Part shown: in pieces, positions 31,726 to 41,322 of the stretch
Position numbering within the stretch: position 1 is the first letter of the stretch
Layout of the letters: each line of letters begins with the position of its first letter
DNA from: Vreelandella nigrificans
GTDB lineage: Bacteria > Pseudomonadota > Gammaproteobacteria > Pseudomonadales > Halomonadaceae
Assembly (NCBI RefSeq): GCF_002374315.1
Contig: NZ_NWUX01000022.1
Span: 1 to 51,424 of the forward strand
Length of the DNA: 51,424 nucleotides
Direction of reading: 5' to 3'
The notes under the pieces: model-generated
Databases searched by the model: none
Told to the model about the DNA's origin: nothing
Seen by the model: only the letters and a program-made list of their open reading frames with translations
Made by a program: the position numbers and the translations under genes

Positions 31726-34203
31726 ATGAGCGACCAGGATTACGACCGCGATCACGAACATCAAGAATGGCTAACTGATGGTGAGCCACAAACGCCATAC
31801 GAAGCCCCCCCTGCTGATGATGACAACCCTGATTATGAAGATCATCGCTCTGATGGCGAGCAGGTAAACTCGCTTGTGCCGGCCAGTGAGATGCTGCCAG
31901 AGCGTATTTATCTGTTGCCGATCCACAATCGTCCTTTCTTTCCGGCTCAAGTACAGCCCTTAGTGATTAATCGTGAGCGTTGGGAAGAGACAATGCGTCG
32001 CGTGGGCAATACACCGCACCAAACTATTGGGGTTGCTTTTGTCGGCGAGCAGGGTGTTGAGTCGCTTGATCATGAACACTTTCCTGAGATTGGTACCGCT
32101 GTCAAAGTGCATAAGCTCAAGGGCGAAGATCAACAGATCCAGTTTATCGCCCAGGGGATTCAGCGTTTTAAAATTCAGCGCTGGCTTTCTAAGAAGCCGC
32201 CCTACCTAGTAGAGGTCAGCTACCCCAAAGAGCCTGTTAACGCTGAAGATGAAGAGACTCGCGCCTATGCCATGGCAATCATCAACGGTATTAAAGAACT
32301 GCTGCCCATCAATCCGCTTTATGGCGAAGAATTAAAGCATTACCTCAACCGCTTTAGCCCTCACCAGCCAGGCCCGCTAACAGACTTTGCTGCCGCCATT
32401 ACCTCGGCAAAAGGTTACGAGCTGCAAGACGTGTTAGCCACGCTGCCAGTGGCTGAACGTATGCATAAAGTGTTGCCGTTACTACGTAAAGAGATTGATG
32501 TCGCCCAGCTGCAAAGCGAAATCAGCGAGCAGGTTAATGCGCAGATGCAGGAGCGTCAGCGAGAGTTTTTCCTGCGAGAGCAGCTTAAAGTTATTCAGCG
32601 GGAGTTGGGTATCTCCAAAGATGATCGTGAAAACGATGTCGATACCTTCAAGAAGCGCTTGGAGTCGTTGGTAGTGCCTGAGCGTGTGCAGGGACGCATT
32701 GACGACGAGTTAGACAAGCTTAGTGTGCTTGAAACCGGCTCCCCTGAGTACGGTACTACGCGCAACTACCTTGATTGGTTAACCTCTTTGCCCTGGGGAG
32801 TTACCAGCCAGGATAAACTTGATTTGCCCCATGCCAGGGAGGTGCTAGATCGAGACCACGATGGTTTGAAAGATGTCAAAGAGCGGATTATTGAATTCCT
32901 GGCCGAAGGTACTTTTAAAGGTGATGTAGGCGGATCTATTGTGCTGCTGGTTGGACCGCCCGGAGTGGGTAAAACATCAATTGGGCGTTCTATTGCTGAA
33001 GCGCTAGGTCGTGAGTTTTATCGCTTCTCTGTAGGTGGTATGCGCGATGAGGCTGAGATTAAAGGCCACCGGCGTACTTATGTGGGGGCAATGCCAGGCA
33101 AGCTGGTTCAGGCATTTAAAGAAGTTGAAGTAGAAAACCCTGTCATTATGCTGGATGAGATCGACAAGCTTGGTCAGTCGTTCCAGGGGGACCCCGCTTC
33201 TGCGCTGCTGGAAGTGCTAGACCCTGAGCAAAATGTCGACTTTCTTGATCACTACCTCGATGTGAGGATGGACCTTTCCAAGGTACTGTTCATATGTACT
33301 GCCAATACCCTGGACTCCATTCCAGGCCCATTGTTAGATCGTATGGAGCAAATTCGTCTGTCAGGTTATATCGCCGAAGAAAAGCTGCAAATTGCCAAGA
33401 ATCATCTTTGGCCGAAACTGCTTAAGCGCGACAATTTACCTAAAAAGCGCATTAATTTAACGGATGCCGCACTTAAACAGGTAATTGATGGCTACGCACG
33501 AGAAGCGGGTGTTCGTCAGTTGGAAAAACAGCTGCATCGTATTGTGCGCAAGGCGGCAGTGAAGCTGTTGGAAGAGCAGGTGGAAACGGTAAAGGTTTCG
33601 GTTAAAAATCTGGAAGAGTTTTTAGGAGCGCCGCTATTTCGTAAGGAGCAGGTACTTAAAGGTGAGGGTGTGGTAACAGGGCTGGCCTGGACCTCTATGG
33701 GCGGGGCCACGCTGCCTATTGAGGCCGGTAAGGTGCACGCGTTAGACCGTGGTTTTAAGCTGACGGGTAAGCTAGGTGATGTCATGAAGGAGTCCGCTAA
33801 TATTGCCTACAGTTATACCTTGGGACATTTGTCGGAGTACGGCGCCGACGCGGGCTTTTTCGACTCGGCATTTGTGCACCTTCACGTGCCAGAAGGCGCT
33901 ACACCCAAAGATGGCCCTTCTGCAGGGGTGACGATGACCACTGCGCTCCTCTCTCTGGCTAAACATCAGGCAATTAACCGCCCGCTCGCGATGACTGGAG
34001 AACTAACGCTGACAGGGCAGGTTCTCCCGGTGGGTGGAATACGTGAGAAAGTCATTGCTGCGCGACGCAGCGATATTTTTGAAGTAATACTGCCGGAAGC
34101 TAATCGACGGGACTACGAGGAGTTACCCAGCTATTTAAAAGAGGGGATGACAGTGCACTTTGCTAACCGTTACCGTGATGTCGCCAATGTGGTATTTAGT
34201 TAA
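31726..34203 (+). CDS. lon: ATP-dependent protease Lon
   Basis: This AAA+ serine protease degrades misfolded and regulatory proteins. The 825-residue protein has a LonN domain (about 60-250), Walker A GPPGVGKTS, Walker B PVIMLDEIDKL, and the Ser-Lys dyad in DGPSAGVTMT and GGIREKVIAARR. The first 45 or so residues are a strikingly acidic extension (many Asp/Glu and tyrosines) not typical of E. coli Lon, in keeping with a halophile. The ATG has GGAGG upstream. A terminator follows, so lon is probably transcribed on its own, from a heat-shock-like promoter. Confidence 0.97.
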   Translation: MSDQDYDRDHEHQEWLTDGEPQTPYEAPPADDDNPDYEDHRSDGEQVNSLVPASEMLPERIYLLPIHNRPFFPAQVQPLVINRERWEETMRRVGNTPHQTIGVAFVGEQGVESLDHEHFPEIGTAVKVHKLKGEDQQIQFIAQGIQRFKIQRWLSKKPPYLVEVSYPKEPVNAEDEETRAYAMAIINGIKELLPINPLYGEELKHYLNRFSPHQPGPLTDFAAAITSAKGYELQDVLATLPVAERMHKVLPLLRKEIDVAQLQSEISEQVNAQMQERQREFFLREQLKVIQRELGISKDDRENDVDTFKKRLESLVVPERVQGRIDDELDKLSVLETGSPEYGTTRNYLDWLTSLPWGVTSQDKLDLPHAREVLDRDHDGLKDVKERIIEFLAEGTFKGDVGGSIVLLVGPPGVGKTSIGRSIAEALGREFYRFSVGGMRDEAEIKGHRRTYVGAMPGKLVQAFKEVEVENPVIMLDEIDKLGQSFQGDPASALLEVLDPEQNVDFLDHYLDVRMDLSKVLFICTANTLDSIPGPLLDRMEQIRLSGYIAEEKLQIAKNHLWPKLLKRDNLPKKRINLTDAALKQVIDGYAREAGVRQLEKQLHRIVRKAAVKLLEEQVETVKVSVKNLEEFLGAPLFRKEQVLKGEGVVTGLAWTSMGGATLPIEAGKVHALDRGFKLTGKLGDVMKESANIAYSYTLGHLSEYGADAGFFDSAFVHLHVPEGATPKDGPSAGVTMTTALLSLAKHQAINRPLAMTGELTLTGQVLPVGGIREKVIAARRSDIFEVILPEANRRDYEELPSYLKEGMTVHFANRYRDVANVVFS

Positions 34204-34240
34204 GGTCATGTGATTTTAATAGCGCTAGCGCTTGGTTTGG

Positions 34241-34270
34241 GCGTCGCTTCTTAAAGAGCGGCGCTTTTTT
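34241..34270 (+). terminator. Rho-independent terminator of lon
   Basis: An 8-bp stem (34241-34248 with 34257-34264, one G-T wobble) is followed by six T (34265-34270). Confidence 0.85.
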
Positions 34271-34332
34271 ATAGCTATTTACTGGTTAAATTGCTTTCAA
34301 AAACAGGATAATAGCTATAATTAGAAAAAAAG

Positions 34333-34364
34333 ACTTCTGGCTAACTGTCTGGTTTTTCAGAAGT
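34333..34364 (+). promoter_or_regulatory. Inverted repeat in the leader of the Aer-like gene
   Basis: ACTTCTG (34333-34339) and CAGAAGT (34358-34364) are exact inverse copies with an 18-nt loop, ending 29 bp before the ATG. It could be an operator or a leader hairpin. Nothing else supports either. Confidence 0.35.
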
Positions 34365-34393
34365 TCGAAAATCATAATCCAGGGAAGCTCTGA

Positions 34394-36553
34394 ATGCGCA
34401 ATAACCAGCCTATAACTCAGCGTGAATACGTACTGGACGATGAAACAGTTTTGATTTCTCGTTCAGACTTAAAGGGCAATGTGACCTATGCCAATGCGGC
34501 TTTTGTCGAAGTAAGTGGTTATACGCGTGATGAGCTGATGGGGGCTCCTCATAACCTGATCCGCCACCCAGATATGCCGGAAGTCGCTTATAGGGACTTT
34601 TGGAGCACTATCCAGTCAGGTGGGACATGGCAGGGGGTAGTTAAAAACCGCCGTAAAAATGGGGATCACTACTGGGTTATTGCCACAGTGGCGCCGCTTC
34701 GTGATGGTGACCGGATTGTGGGTTACACCTCTCTGCGCCGAAAGGCATCACCTGAACGGATAGCATTGGCGGAAAAAGTGTATGCCGAGATACGCGACAA
34801 GGGGAAGTCTCGCCGTTACACGCTCTCAGATGGCCTGTTGAAACGCCGAGGCATCGGCGGTTTTTTTGCTCGATTTCAGCTTACTAGCTTAAAAGCTAAG
34901 CTCACCGGTATGGTGGTGGCATCGTTGGTGTTGCTCGCGATGGCTGGTGGGCTAGGGGTTTATGGCTTAGTCAGTTCTGGGGAGCGCCTGGAGACACTTA
35001 ACCGTTTCGGCCTGGAGTCCGTAGCCAGCTTACAGCGTATGGAACGTCGAGTTGGGCAGGTCGTTGAAGTGCTGGAACCCGCCGTGCGTAACCCCCGACG
35101 GGTGGATTTAGCTGTCGTATCTACTTCAATTGAAGAGCATACACAGGTAATTCAAAATCAGTGGGAAGAGTACCTCTCGTATAATGATTCTTCCGATGCT
35201 AGCCTGCAAAGGTTTGATGTTGCATTGGATACTTGGCGTAATGGTATTGATGTGGCGCTTACGGCCATCTTAGAAGCGAATGGTTTTGCAGCGTTTGAAG
35301 CATTTAATGACAGTGTCCAGCCTGCTACTGAGATACTTCGAGAGGCGAGTAGCCAGCTAGTTACCCGTGAGCGTGAAAACGCGGAAAAGTTGGTAGCTGA
35401 AGCGCAACAAGGGCGTCAGCAGATGCTTATTGCTCAGTTGATGCTAATGGTGGCTGGCCTGCTGGTGATGGTGGGGTTAAGCGTTATCATCCTGAAAACA
35501 GTGTTCCGTAGTCTGGCGGGCGCTCGGCACATGACGTTTCAAATTGCAGCAGGCAATTTAGCCGCACGTGAACATCGCCAAACCAACGATGAGTTGGGTG
35601 AGCTACTCTACTCACTAGATACCATGCGCTTTAGCCTAGCGAGTATCGTGGGGGAAGTTGAAAATCGCGTTTCAGTGGTAACCCCTGCCGTGCAGCAAAT
35701 TGCCGCTGAAAACGAGGAGTTAGCATCTCGTACTGAGCAGCAGGCCTCATCGCTTCAGCAAACCGCTTCCAGCATGGAAGAGATGACTTCAACCGTACAG
35801 CAGAACACAGATAACGCCCGTCAGGCTACTGAGCTTGCGGTGCAAAATGCCGCCAGCACACGAGATACCCGCCAGCAGATGAAGCAGTTGGTAGAACGCA
35901 TGCAACGGATTGCAAAAAGTGCTGAGAAGATGACCGAAATGATTGGCGTGATTGACAGTATTGCCTTTCAAACAAACATTTTGGCATTGAATGCTTCGGT
36001 AGAAGCCGCTCGAGCTGGTGAGCACGGTCGGGGATTTGCCGTAGTGGCCAGCGAAGTGCGTACATTGGCAAGCCGCAGTGCCGATGCTGCACAAGAAATT
36101 CGCAAAATGATCGACAGCACAACGCAAGAGGTCGGCGGAGGTCGTAGTGCTGTTGAGCAAGCTGAACGCGCGATTGAAAACGTGGTGCAGCAGGTTAACC
36201 GCGTAAGTGAGCTAATGGAGTCTATTAGCACGGCGTCGAGTGAGCAAAGCAGTGGTATTGGGCAGATCAATTCAGCCATTGCGGAGATGGATAACGTGAC
36301 CCAGCAGAATGCGACTAAGGTACAGAGCATTGCCGCTTCGGCAGATAACCTAACGATAGAGGCGTTTGAGCTAGCTAATGTTGTTGATGCGTTTCGTCTT
36401 GAAGGTGCCCAGGATGAAAATATTCAGGCCGCCCGTGACAAGCTCCAACAGGTCAATCACACGCGACGTAAGGCATCGCTTAATTTGCCAACTGGCACTC
36501 CACTGCCAGTATCCCCTCGCTCTCAAATCTCTCAAAGCTGGGAAGAGTTTTAA
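34394..36553 (+). CDS. aer: Aer-like PAS-containing methyl-accepting chemotaxis protein
   Basis: The 719-residue receptor begins with a cytoplasmic PAS domain (about residues 10-115). Its sequence (SGYTRDELMGAPHNLIRHPDMP, here spanning two joined motifs, and KNRRKNGDHYWV) closely resembles the FAD-binding PAS of Aer, so it probably senses redox state or oxygen. Two membrane helices (about 177-197 and 350-372) enclose a region of about 150 residues that could be a small periplasmic four-helix sensor. E. coli Aer lacks such a domain. HAMP and signalling domains follow, with an intact hairpin tip (EAARAGEHGRGFAVVASEVR). The C-terminus ends in SWEEF, close to the NWETF pentapeptide that tethers CheR and CheB. 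The ATG has CAGGGAAG upstream. Confidence 0.9.
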   Translation: MRNNQPITQREYVLDDETVLISRSDLKGNVTYANAAFVEVSGYTRDELMGAPHNLIRHPDMPEVAYRDFWSTIQSGGTWQGVVKNRRKNGDHYWVIATVAPLRDGDRIVGYTSLRRKASPERIALAEKVYAEIRDKGKSRRYTLSDGLLKRRGIGGFFARFQLTSLKAKLTGMVVASLVLLAMAGGLGVYGLVSSGERLETLNRFGLESVASLQRMERRVGQVVEVLEPAVRNPRRVDLAVVSTSIEEHTQVIQNQWEEYLSYNDSSDASLQRFDVALDTWRNGIDVALTAILEANGFAAFEAFNDSVQPATEILREASSQLVTRERENAEKLVAEAQQGRQQMLIAQLMLMVAGLLVMVGLSVIILKTVFRSLAGARHMTFQIAAGNLAAREHRQTNDELGELLYSLDTMRFSLASIVGEVENRVSVVTPAVQQIAAENEELASRTEQQASSLQQTASSMEEMTSTVQQNTDNARQATELAVQNAASTRDTRQQMKQLVERMQRIAKSAEKMTEMIGVIDSIAFQTNILALNASVEAARAGEHGRGFAVVASEVRTLASRSADAAQEIRKMIDSTTQEVGGGRSAVEQAERAIENVVQQVNRVSELMESISTASSEQSSGIGQINSAIAEMDNVTQQNATKVQSIAASADNLTIEAFELANVVDAFRLEGAQDENIQAARDKLQQVNHTRRKASLNLPTGTPLPVSPRSQISQSWEEF

Positions 36554-36624
36554 GCAAAATGGTTAAGTGAGGGCTTTAGACAAGCGCTTCACACAAGGGC
36601 TTTCAGCACTATATCAAGAGCTTC

Positions 36625-36671
36625 AATAATGGGAGGAGGTTATCGATGCAGAGCGGATAGTTGCTCTGCAT
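36625..36671 (+). promoter_or_regulatory. ilvD leader: strong SD, four-codon ORF and hairpin
   Basis: GGGAGGAGG lies just upstream of an ATG at 36646 that opens a tiny frame of four sense codons (Met-Gln-Ser-Gly) and a TAG. The same stretch forms a perfect 9-bp stem (36646-36654 with 36663-36671) with an 8-nt loop. The ilvD start is about 100 bp downstream. There is no run of Ile, Leu or Val codons as in classic attenuators. Confidence 0.45.
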
Positions 36672-36771
36672 CTAGTCTCTTCGGTTCGCTCATGCCACAA
36701 TTCAAAGTCGCTGGATTCACTTGCCTGCTGCCAAGAATGTAGCAGGCCACGATAAAGATGTAGAGGACACA

Positions 36772-38616
36772 ATGCCTGAGTATCGCTCCCGTACCACTAC
36801 CGCTGGCCGTAACATGGCCGGTGCCCGTGCCCTTTGGCGTGCCACCGGCATGAAGGACGACGACTTTCACAAGCCGATTATTGCGGTGGCGAACTCTTTT
36901 ACTCAGTTCGTGCCGGGCCATGTCCACCTAAAAGACATGGGGCAGTTGGTTGCCCGTGAAATAGAAAAAGCGGGCGGCGTGGCCAAAGAGTTCAACACCA
37001 TCGCGGTCGATGACGGCATCGCTATGGGACACGATGGCATGCTCTATTCGCTGCCTAGCCGCGATATTATCGCCGATAGCGTGGAGTACATGTGTAACGC
37101 CCACTGTGCTGATGCCTTAGTGTGCATTTCTAATTGTGACAAAATCACACCAGGAATGCTGATGGCCGCGATGCGCCTCAATATCCCGGTTGTTTTTGTT
37201 TCGGGTGGCCCCATGGAGGCAGGTAAAACTAAGCTTCTAAACCACGGCTTAGATTTGGTTGACGCTATGGTGATGGCTGCTGACGATAGCGTGGATGATG
37301 AAACCCTTGCCGAAGTAGAGCGCAGTGCTTGCCCCACCTGCGGTAGCTGTTCGGGTATGTTTACCGCCAATTCCATGAACTGCTTAATGGAAGCGCTGGG
37401 TTTAGCGCTGCCTGGAAATGGCACCGTACTTGCCACCCATTCAGATCGCCGCCGTCTGTTTGAAACCGCTGGTCATCGGATTGTGGAACTGGCCAAACGC
37501 TTCTATGAAGGGGAAGAAGCTCACCTGTTGCCTCGCGCTATTGGCAACAAGGCTGCGTTTAAAAATGCCATGACGCTGGATATCGCCATGGGTGGCTCAA
37601 CGAATACTATTTTGCATCTGCTGGCTGCTGCTCAAGAGGCGGAAGTGGACTTTTCCATGGCGGATATCGACCGTCTTTCCCGGGAAGTGCCTCAGCTGTG
37701 TAAAGTGGCGCCTAACACTCAGAAGTATCATATTGAAGATGTCCACCGCGCAGGCGGCATCATGGCAATTCTAGGCGAACTAGACCGCGCTGGTGTATTG
37801 GATACATCAGTGCCGACTGTATACGGTGACAGCCTGAAAGCGGCGCTGGATGAGTGGGATATCATGCGCTCGCCAAGCCCTGAGGTGATGGAGTTTTTTA
37901 AAGCAGGCCCCGGCGGTGTACCTACCCAAACCGCTTTCTCGCAAAGTGCCCGTTGGCCAAGCCTGGATGGCGACCGTGCCACCGGCTGTATCCGCGACCT
38001 TGAGCATGCGTTCTCTAGAGAGGGTGGCTTAGCAGTGCTTTACGGCAATATCGCCCTCGATGGCTGTGTGGTGAAAACCGCAGGCGTAGACGACTCCATT
38101 CTAGTGTTCGAAGGCCGGGCTCACGTGGTCGAGTCTCAAGACCAGGCTGTCGCTAACGTTTTGGATGGTAAGGTTAAAGAGGGTGACGTGGTGGTGATCC
38201 GCTACGAAGGTCCAAAAGGTGGCCCTGGCATGCAGGAGATGCTCTACCCAACCTCTTACCTAAAATCCAAAGGACTAGGTAAAGCCTGCGCGTTGCTTAC
38301 CGATGGTCGCTTCTCCGGCGGTACCTCTGGGCTTTCTATTGGGCATGTTTCACCGGAAGCGGCTGCGGGCGGTGCCATTGGCTTGGTCGAGCAAGGCGAT
38401 ACTATTTTGATCGATATCCCTAATCGCTCGATTAACGTCAAACTCACCGATGCTGAACTTGCTAAGCGCCGTGAGGCCATGGATGCTAAAGGCAAAGATG
38501 CCTGGAAGCCGGTCGAGCAGCGTCCGCGTAAGGTAACGCCAGCCTTGAAAGCGTATGCACTACTGGCAACATCTGCGGATAAAGGCGCAGTACGCGATCT
38601 ATCCAAGCTAGATTAA
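36772..38616 (+). CDS. ilvD: Dihydroxy-acid dehydratase
   Basis: This iron-sulfur enzyme makes the 2-keto acid precursors of isoleucine and valine. The 614-residue protein has the cluster cysteines in [13 protein letters not shown] and [19 protein letters not shown], the [11 protein letters not shown] and MGGSTNT motifs, and the C-terminal TDGRFSGGT signature. The start at 36772 (MPEYRSRTT) has GAGGACACA upstream; the longer frame to 36721 lacks family support. The upstream leader holds an unusual small ORF and hairpin. It is transcribed apart from other ilv genes here. Confidence 0.97.
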   Translation: MPEYRSRTTTAGRNMAGARALWRATGMKDDDFHKPIIAVANSFTQFVPGHVHLKDMGQLVAREIEKAGGVAKEFNTIAVDDGIAMGHDGMLYSLPSRDIIADSVEYMCNAHCADALVCISNCDKITPGMLMAAMRLNIPVVFVSGGPMEAGKTKLLNHGLDLVDAMVMAADDSVDDETLAEVERSACPTCGSCSGMFTANSMNCLMEALGLALPGNGTVLATHSDRRRLFETAGHRIVELAKRFYEGEEAHLLPRAIGNKAAFKNAMTLDIAMGGSTNTILHLLAAAQEAEVDFSMADIDRLSREVPQLCKVAPNTQKYHIEDVHRAGGIMAILGELDRAGVLDTSVPTVYGDSLKAALDEWDIMRSPSPEVMEFFKAGPGGVPTQTAFSQSARWPSLDGDRATGCIRDLEHAFSREGGLAVLYGNIALDGCVVKTAGVDDSILVFEGRAHVVESQDQAVANVLDGKVKEGDVVVIRYEGPKGGPGMQEMLYPTSYLKSKGLGKACALLTDGRFSGGTSGLSIGHVSPEAAAGGAIGLVEQGDTILIDIPNRSINVKLTDAELAKRREAMDAKGKDAWKPVEQRPRKVTPALKAYALLATSADKGAVRDLSKLD

Positions 38617-38629
38617 TCTTAAGGTGTAA

Positions 38630-38661
38630 ACGCAGCCTGTATTTATTGGTACGGGCTGCGT
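38630..38661 (+). terminator. Hairpin after ilvD
   Basis: A 12-bp stem with one G-T wobble (38630-38641 with 38650-38661) lies 14 bp after the ilvD stop. It lacks a T tract, so it may be a weak terminator. Confidence 0.45.
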
Positions 38662-38701
38662 CTTGGCCAAACGTAGACCGTTAACATGACTAAGGAATGT
38701 G

Positions 38702-39754
38702 ATGAAGGCGATGATTAACGTTGGCCTAGTGGGCTACGGATTTGCGAGCAAAACGTTCCACGCGCCGCTTATTCAGGCGACGGAAGGGTTGGATTTAGTG
38801 GCAGTGTCTTCAAGCGATGCCTCTAAAGTGCGGGCCGAGTTAGATGTTGAGGTCGAGAGCCAAGCGCTGGCGCTGTGCAAGCGTGATGATCTCGACCTGA
38901 TCGTTATTCCAACACCTAATGACACGCACTTTCCACTTGCCAAGGCAGCATTGATGGCGGGTAAACATGTGGTGGTGGATAAGCCATTTACCGTTACGCT
39001 TTCAGAAGCCAAGCAACTTAAAGCCCTGTCAGTGGATAAAGAGCGCCTCGTGTCGGTGTTTCACAATCGTCGCTGGGACAGTGATTTTCTTACCGTCAAA
39101 GCTCTGCTTGAAGCCGGTACGCTAGGTAGCGTCACAGGACTTGAGTCGCGCTTTGATCGCTTTCGGCCTGAAGTGCGTGACCGGTGGCGAGAGAAGGCCA
39201 CGCCCGGTGGAGGGATTTGGTATGACCTGGGCCCGCACTTGCTAGATCAAGCGTGCGAGTTATTCGGGATGCCGAACGCCATATTGTTGGATCTGGGAGC
39301 GCGCCGAGAAGCCGCAAAGGCAGATGATGACTTTTTGGCGCTGTTAGAGTATGACGGCTGCCGTGTCAGCTTGAGTGCCGGCACGCTGGTGGCCGAGCCG
39401 ACCCCGCGTTTCCGCATCCATGGGACGCAGGGGAGCTACACTAAATACGGCTTAGACCCGCAAGAGGGCCGTTTAAAAGCGGGTGAAACACCTACTTCAG
39501 CGTGGGGCGAAGACACTGCCGGTACACTGCTGCTTCGCGAAGGGGAGGGAGAAGCAGCTTCGCTGATACGCCACGAGCACCCATCGAGGCCAGGCGACTA
39601 CCTTGCGTACTATCAAGGTGTTGCCGCTGCAATTCGCGACCATTCACCGTTACCGGTGGATATCGACGATGCATTGCGCAGTATGGCGCTGTTAGAAGCA
39701 GGGTTGGATAGTCACCGACAACGGCGTTGGATAGCCTTGAAGCATCATCTCTAA
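38702..39754 (+). CDS. Gfo/Idh/MocA-family oxidoreductase
   Basis: The 350-residue NAD(P)-dependent oxidoreductase has an N-terminal Rossmann motif GLVGYGFASKTFHAP and the family motif GKHVVVDKPFTVTLSEAK with its catalytic Lys. It also has FHNRRWDSDFL and GGIWYDLGPHLLDQAC, where the His is the usual substrate-side residue. It is closest in look to the YhhX/YdgJ group. The substrate, probably a sugar or polyol derivative, is unknown. The ATG at 38702 has TAAGGA six bases upstream and is preferred over a GTG at 38699. It is convergent with nudE. Confidence 0.9.
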   Translation: MKAMINVGLVGYGFASKTFHAPLIQATEGLDLVAVSSSDASKVRAELDVEVESQALALCKRDDLDLIVIPTPNDTHFPLAKAALMAGKHVVVDKPFTVTLSEAKQLKALSVDKERLVSVFHNRRWDSDFLTVKALLEAGTLGSVTGLESRFDRFRPEVRDRWREKATPGGGIWYDLGPHLLDQACELFGMPNAILLDLGARREAAKADDDFLALLEYDGCRVSLSAGTLVAEPTPRFRIHGTQGSYTKYGLDPQEGRLKAGETPTSAWGEDTAGTLLLREGEGEAASLIRHEHPSRPGDYLAYYQGVAAAIRDHSPLPVDIDDALRSMALLEAGLDSHRQRRWIALKHHL

Positions 39755-39947
39755 GTATCTGGGGTGGCTTTGCTGCCACCACAGGTGCATCGTTGGTTCT
39801 TTCCTTACAAACCTCGTTATACCACGCTACAAACGTGTCATAGATTGATATTAATAGTCGTTATTAGTTGTTATTAATAGTTTGTTGGCACGTAGTATAG
39901 AGAAGGTTCGGCGCGAAAGCAGTGCCGCTGGGGTAGTTGCTAACCCT

Positions 39948-40562
39948 TCACAACAGACCCATTGTATTGTCCCGCTTCTCTTCGCGTAGCTTATCTCTAG
40001 CGATGTAAAGCGCAGCGATAGCACGGGCCTCATGAAAATCTTCTCGTAACAGCAGCGCGGGTAGCTCCTCTAGGGCGTGGGTCTCCACAATGAGTGGTTC
40101 AGGTTCATCCCCAGGGAGGCGTTTAGGATAAAGATCAGTGGCTAATAGTACCTGCATGCGGTGACGCATGTAGTTAGGTGCTAACGAAAGCTCTACCAGT
40201 GGTTCGATGCAGTGCGCGCCGAATCCACACTCTTCCATGAGTTCGCGGTTGGCCGCAGTGACTATATCTTCACCAGGGTCTACCAACCCCTTAGGTAACG
40301 TAAGTACATAATCTTCAAATCCTGCGGCGTACTCGCGAATAAGTAGCACGTGCTCTGGGTCAGGCATGGCAATAATCATTACTGCGCCACGGTCAGCGCC
40401 GGTTAAGCGCTCGAATTGGCGCTCTTCGCCATTTGAGAAGCGTAAGTCCAGAGATTCAATATGAAACAAACGGCTTCTCGCGACGCTTTGGCGGGCTAAA
40501 ATCTGCGGCTTGCGCGGATAGCCAGTTAGAGAATCGCCTGACGATTGATTGTTGATAGACAT
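39948..40562 (-). CDS. nudE: ADP compounds hydrolase NudE
   Basis: This Nudix hydrolase acts on ADP-ribose, NADH and diadenosine polyphosphates in the family. The Nudix box is GLVDPGEDIVTAANRELMEE, within the GX5EX7REUXEEXGU pattern. Length is 204 residues. GGAGG lies four bases before the ATG. The gene is divergent from yrfG, as in enterics and pseudomonads. Confidence 0.93.
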   Translation of the reverse strand: MSINNQSSGDSLTGYPRKPQILARQSVARSRLFHIESLDLRFSNGEERQFERLTGADRGAVMIIAMPDPEHVLLIREYAAGFEDYVLTLPKGLVDPGEDIVTAANRELMEECGFGAHCIEPLVELSLAPNYMRHRMQVLLATDLYPKRLPGDEPEPLIVETHALEELPALLLREDFHEARAIAALYIARDKLREEKRDNTMGLL

Positions 40563-40632
40563 CGTGCCTCCGTGGCTGCAAAAAACGGGTTACGCTACAA
40601 TAGCACGCTTACTCTGATAGACAGGAGCGGCA

Positions 40633-41322
40633 ATGATTGATTGGTGCGGGATCGATACTGTCCTACTTGATATGGATGGCACGCTGCTGGATCTGCATTT
40701 CGATAGCCACTTTTGGCTGGAGCATTTGCCCCGGCGTTATGCGGAACTGCACCAGCTTGATGTCGCCAGCCAAGAGAAGTTACGCGCGCGCATTATTGGT
40801 GAGCAGGGCACGCTCAACTGGTACAGCCTTGCGTACTGGAGTCGAGAGCTAGGTGTGGACATTGTGGCGTTAAAGCGGGAAGTACAGCACCTAATTGGCC
40901 TGCGTAGCGACGCACTGGACTTCCTTACATGGCTCAAGCAAGCTCATCCACGTGTTGTGCTAGCCACCAACGCTGACCGAGCCAGTCTAGCCTTAAAACT
41001 ACCGCTCACAGGGTTGGAAAGCTATCTAGATGCCATCATCTCTTCAGAAGATGTCGGTGCGGCTAAAGAAGAGCAGGCATTTTGGTTCGCCCTTCAGGAA
41101 CGTGAACCCTTTGATCCTGCACGTACCCTGTTCATCGACGATAATGCCCATGTGCTTGAAAGTGCCCGCGAGTTTGGCATTAAACATCTTTTAGGCATTA
41201 AGCAACCCGATAGCCAGCGTCCTGAAAAAGAGCTTCAGGAGTTTATCGCCCTAGACCGATTTGCCCAGTTACTGCCGAGCAATCTGCCAGGGCAGCATTC
41301 AGAAACCCTAGGAGGGCGTTAA
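40633..41322 (+). CDS. yrfG: HAD-family GMP/IMP nucleotidase YrfG-like
   Basis: This HAD phosphatase is likely to hydrolyse purine mononucleotides. The 229-residue protein has motif I LLDMDGTLLDLHFD, motif II in VLATNAD, a lysine in GAAKEEQAFW, and motif IV FIDDNAHVLESA. The ATG has CAGGAG upstream. The stop overlaps the hslR start (TAATG). The order nudE/yrfG-hslR-hslO is conserved in gammaproteobacteria. Confidence 0.93.
   Translation: MIDWCGIDTVLLDMDGTLLDLHFDSHFWLEHLPRRYAELHQLDVASQEKLRARIIGEQGTLNWYSLAYWSRELGVDIVALKREVQHLIGLRSDALDFLTWLKQAHPRVVLATNADRASLALKLPLTGLESYLDAIISSEDVGAAKEEQAFWFALQEREPFDPARTLFIDDNAHVLESAREFGIKHLLGIKQPDSQRPEKELQEFIALDRFAQLLPSNLPGQHSETLGGR

Noticed and set aside
34286..34316. 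Sigma-28 promoter for the Aer-like gene
   Set aside because: A GGATAA-like word exists, but the -35 match is poor and the spacing is wrong.
36570..36630. Alternating GGGCTTT / GCTTCA words after the Aer-like gene
   Set aside because: Too short and imperfect to call a repeat or regulatory site.
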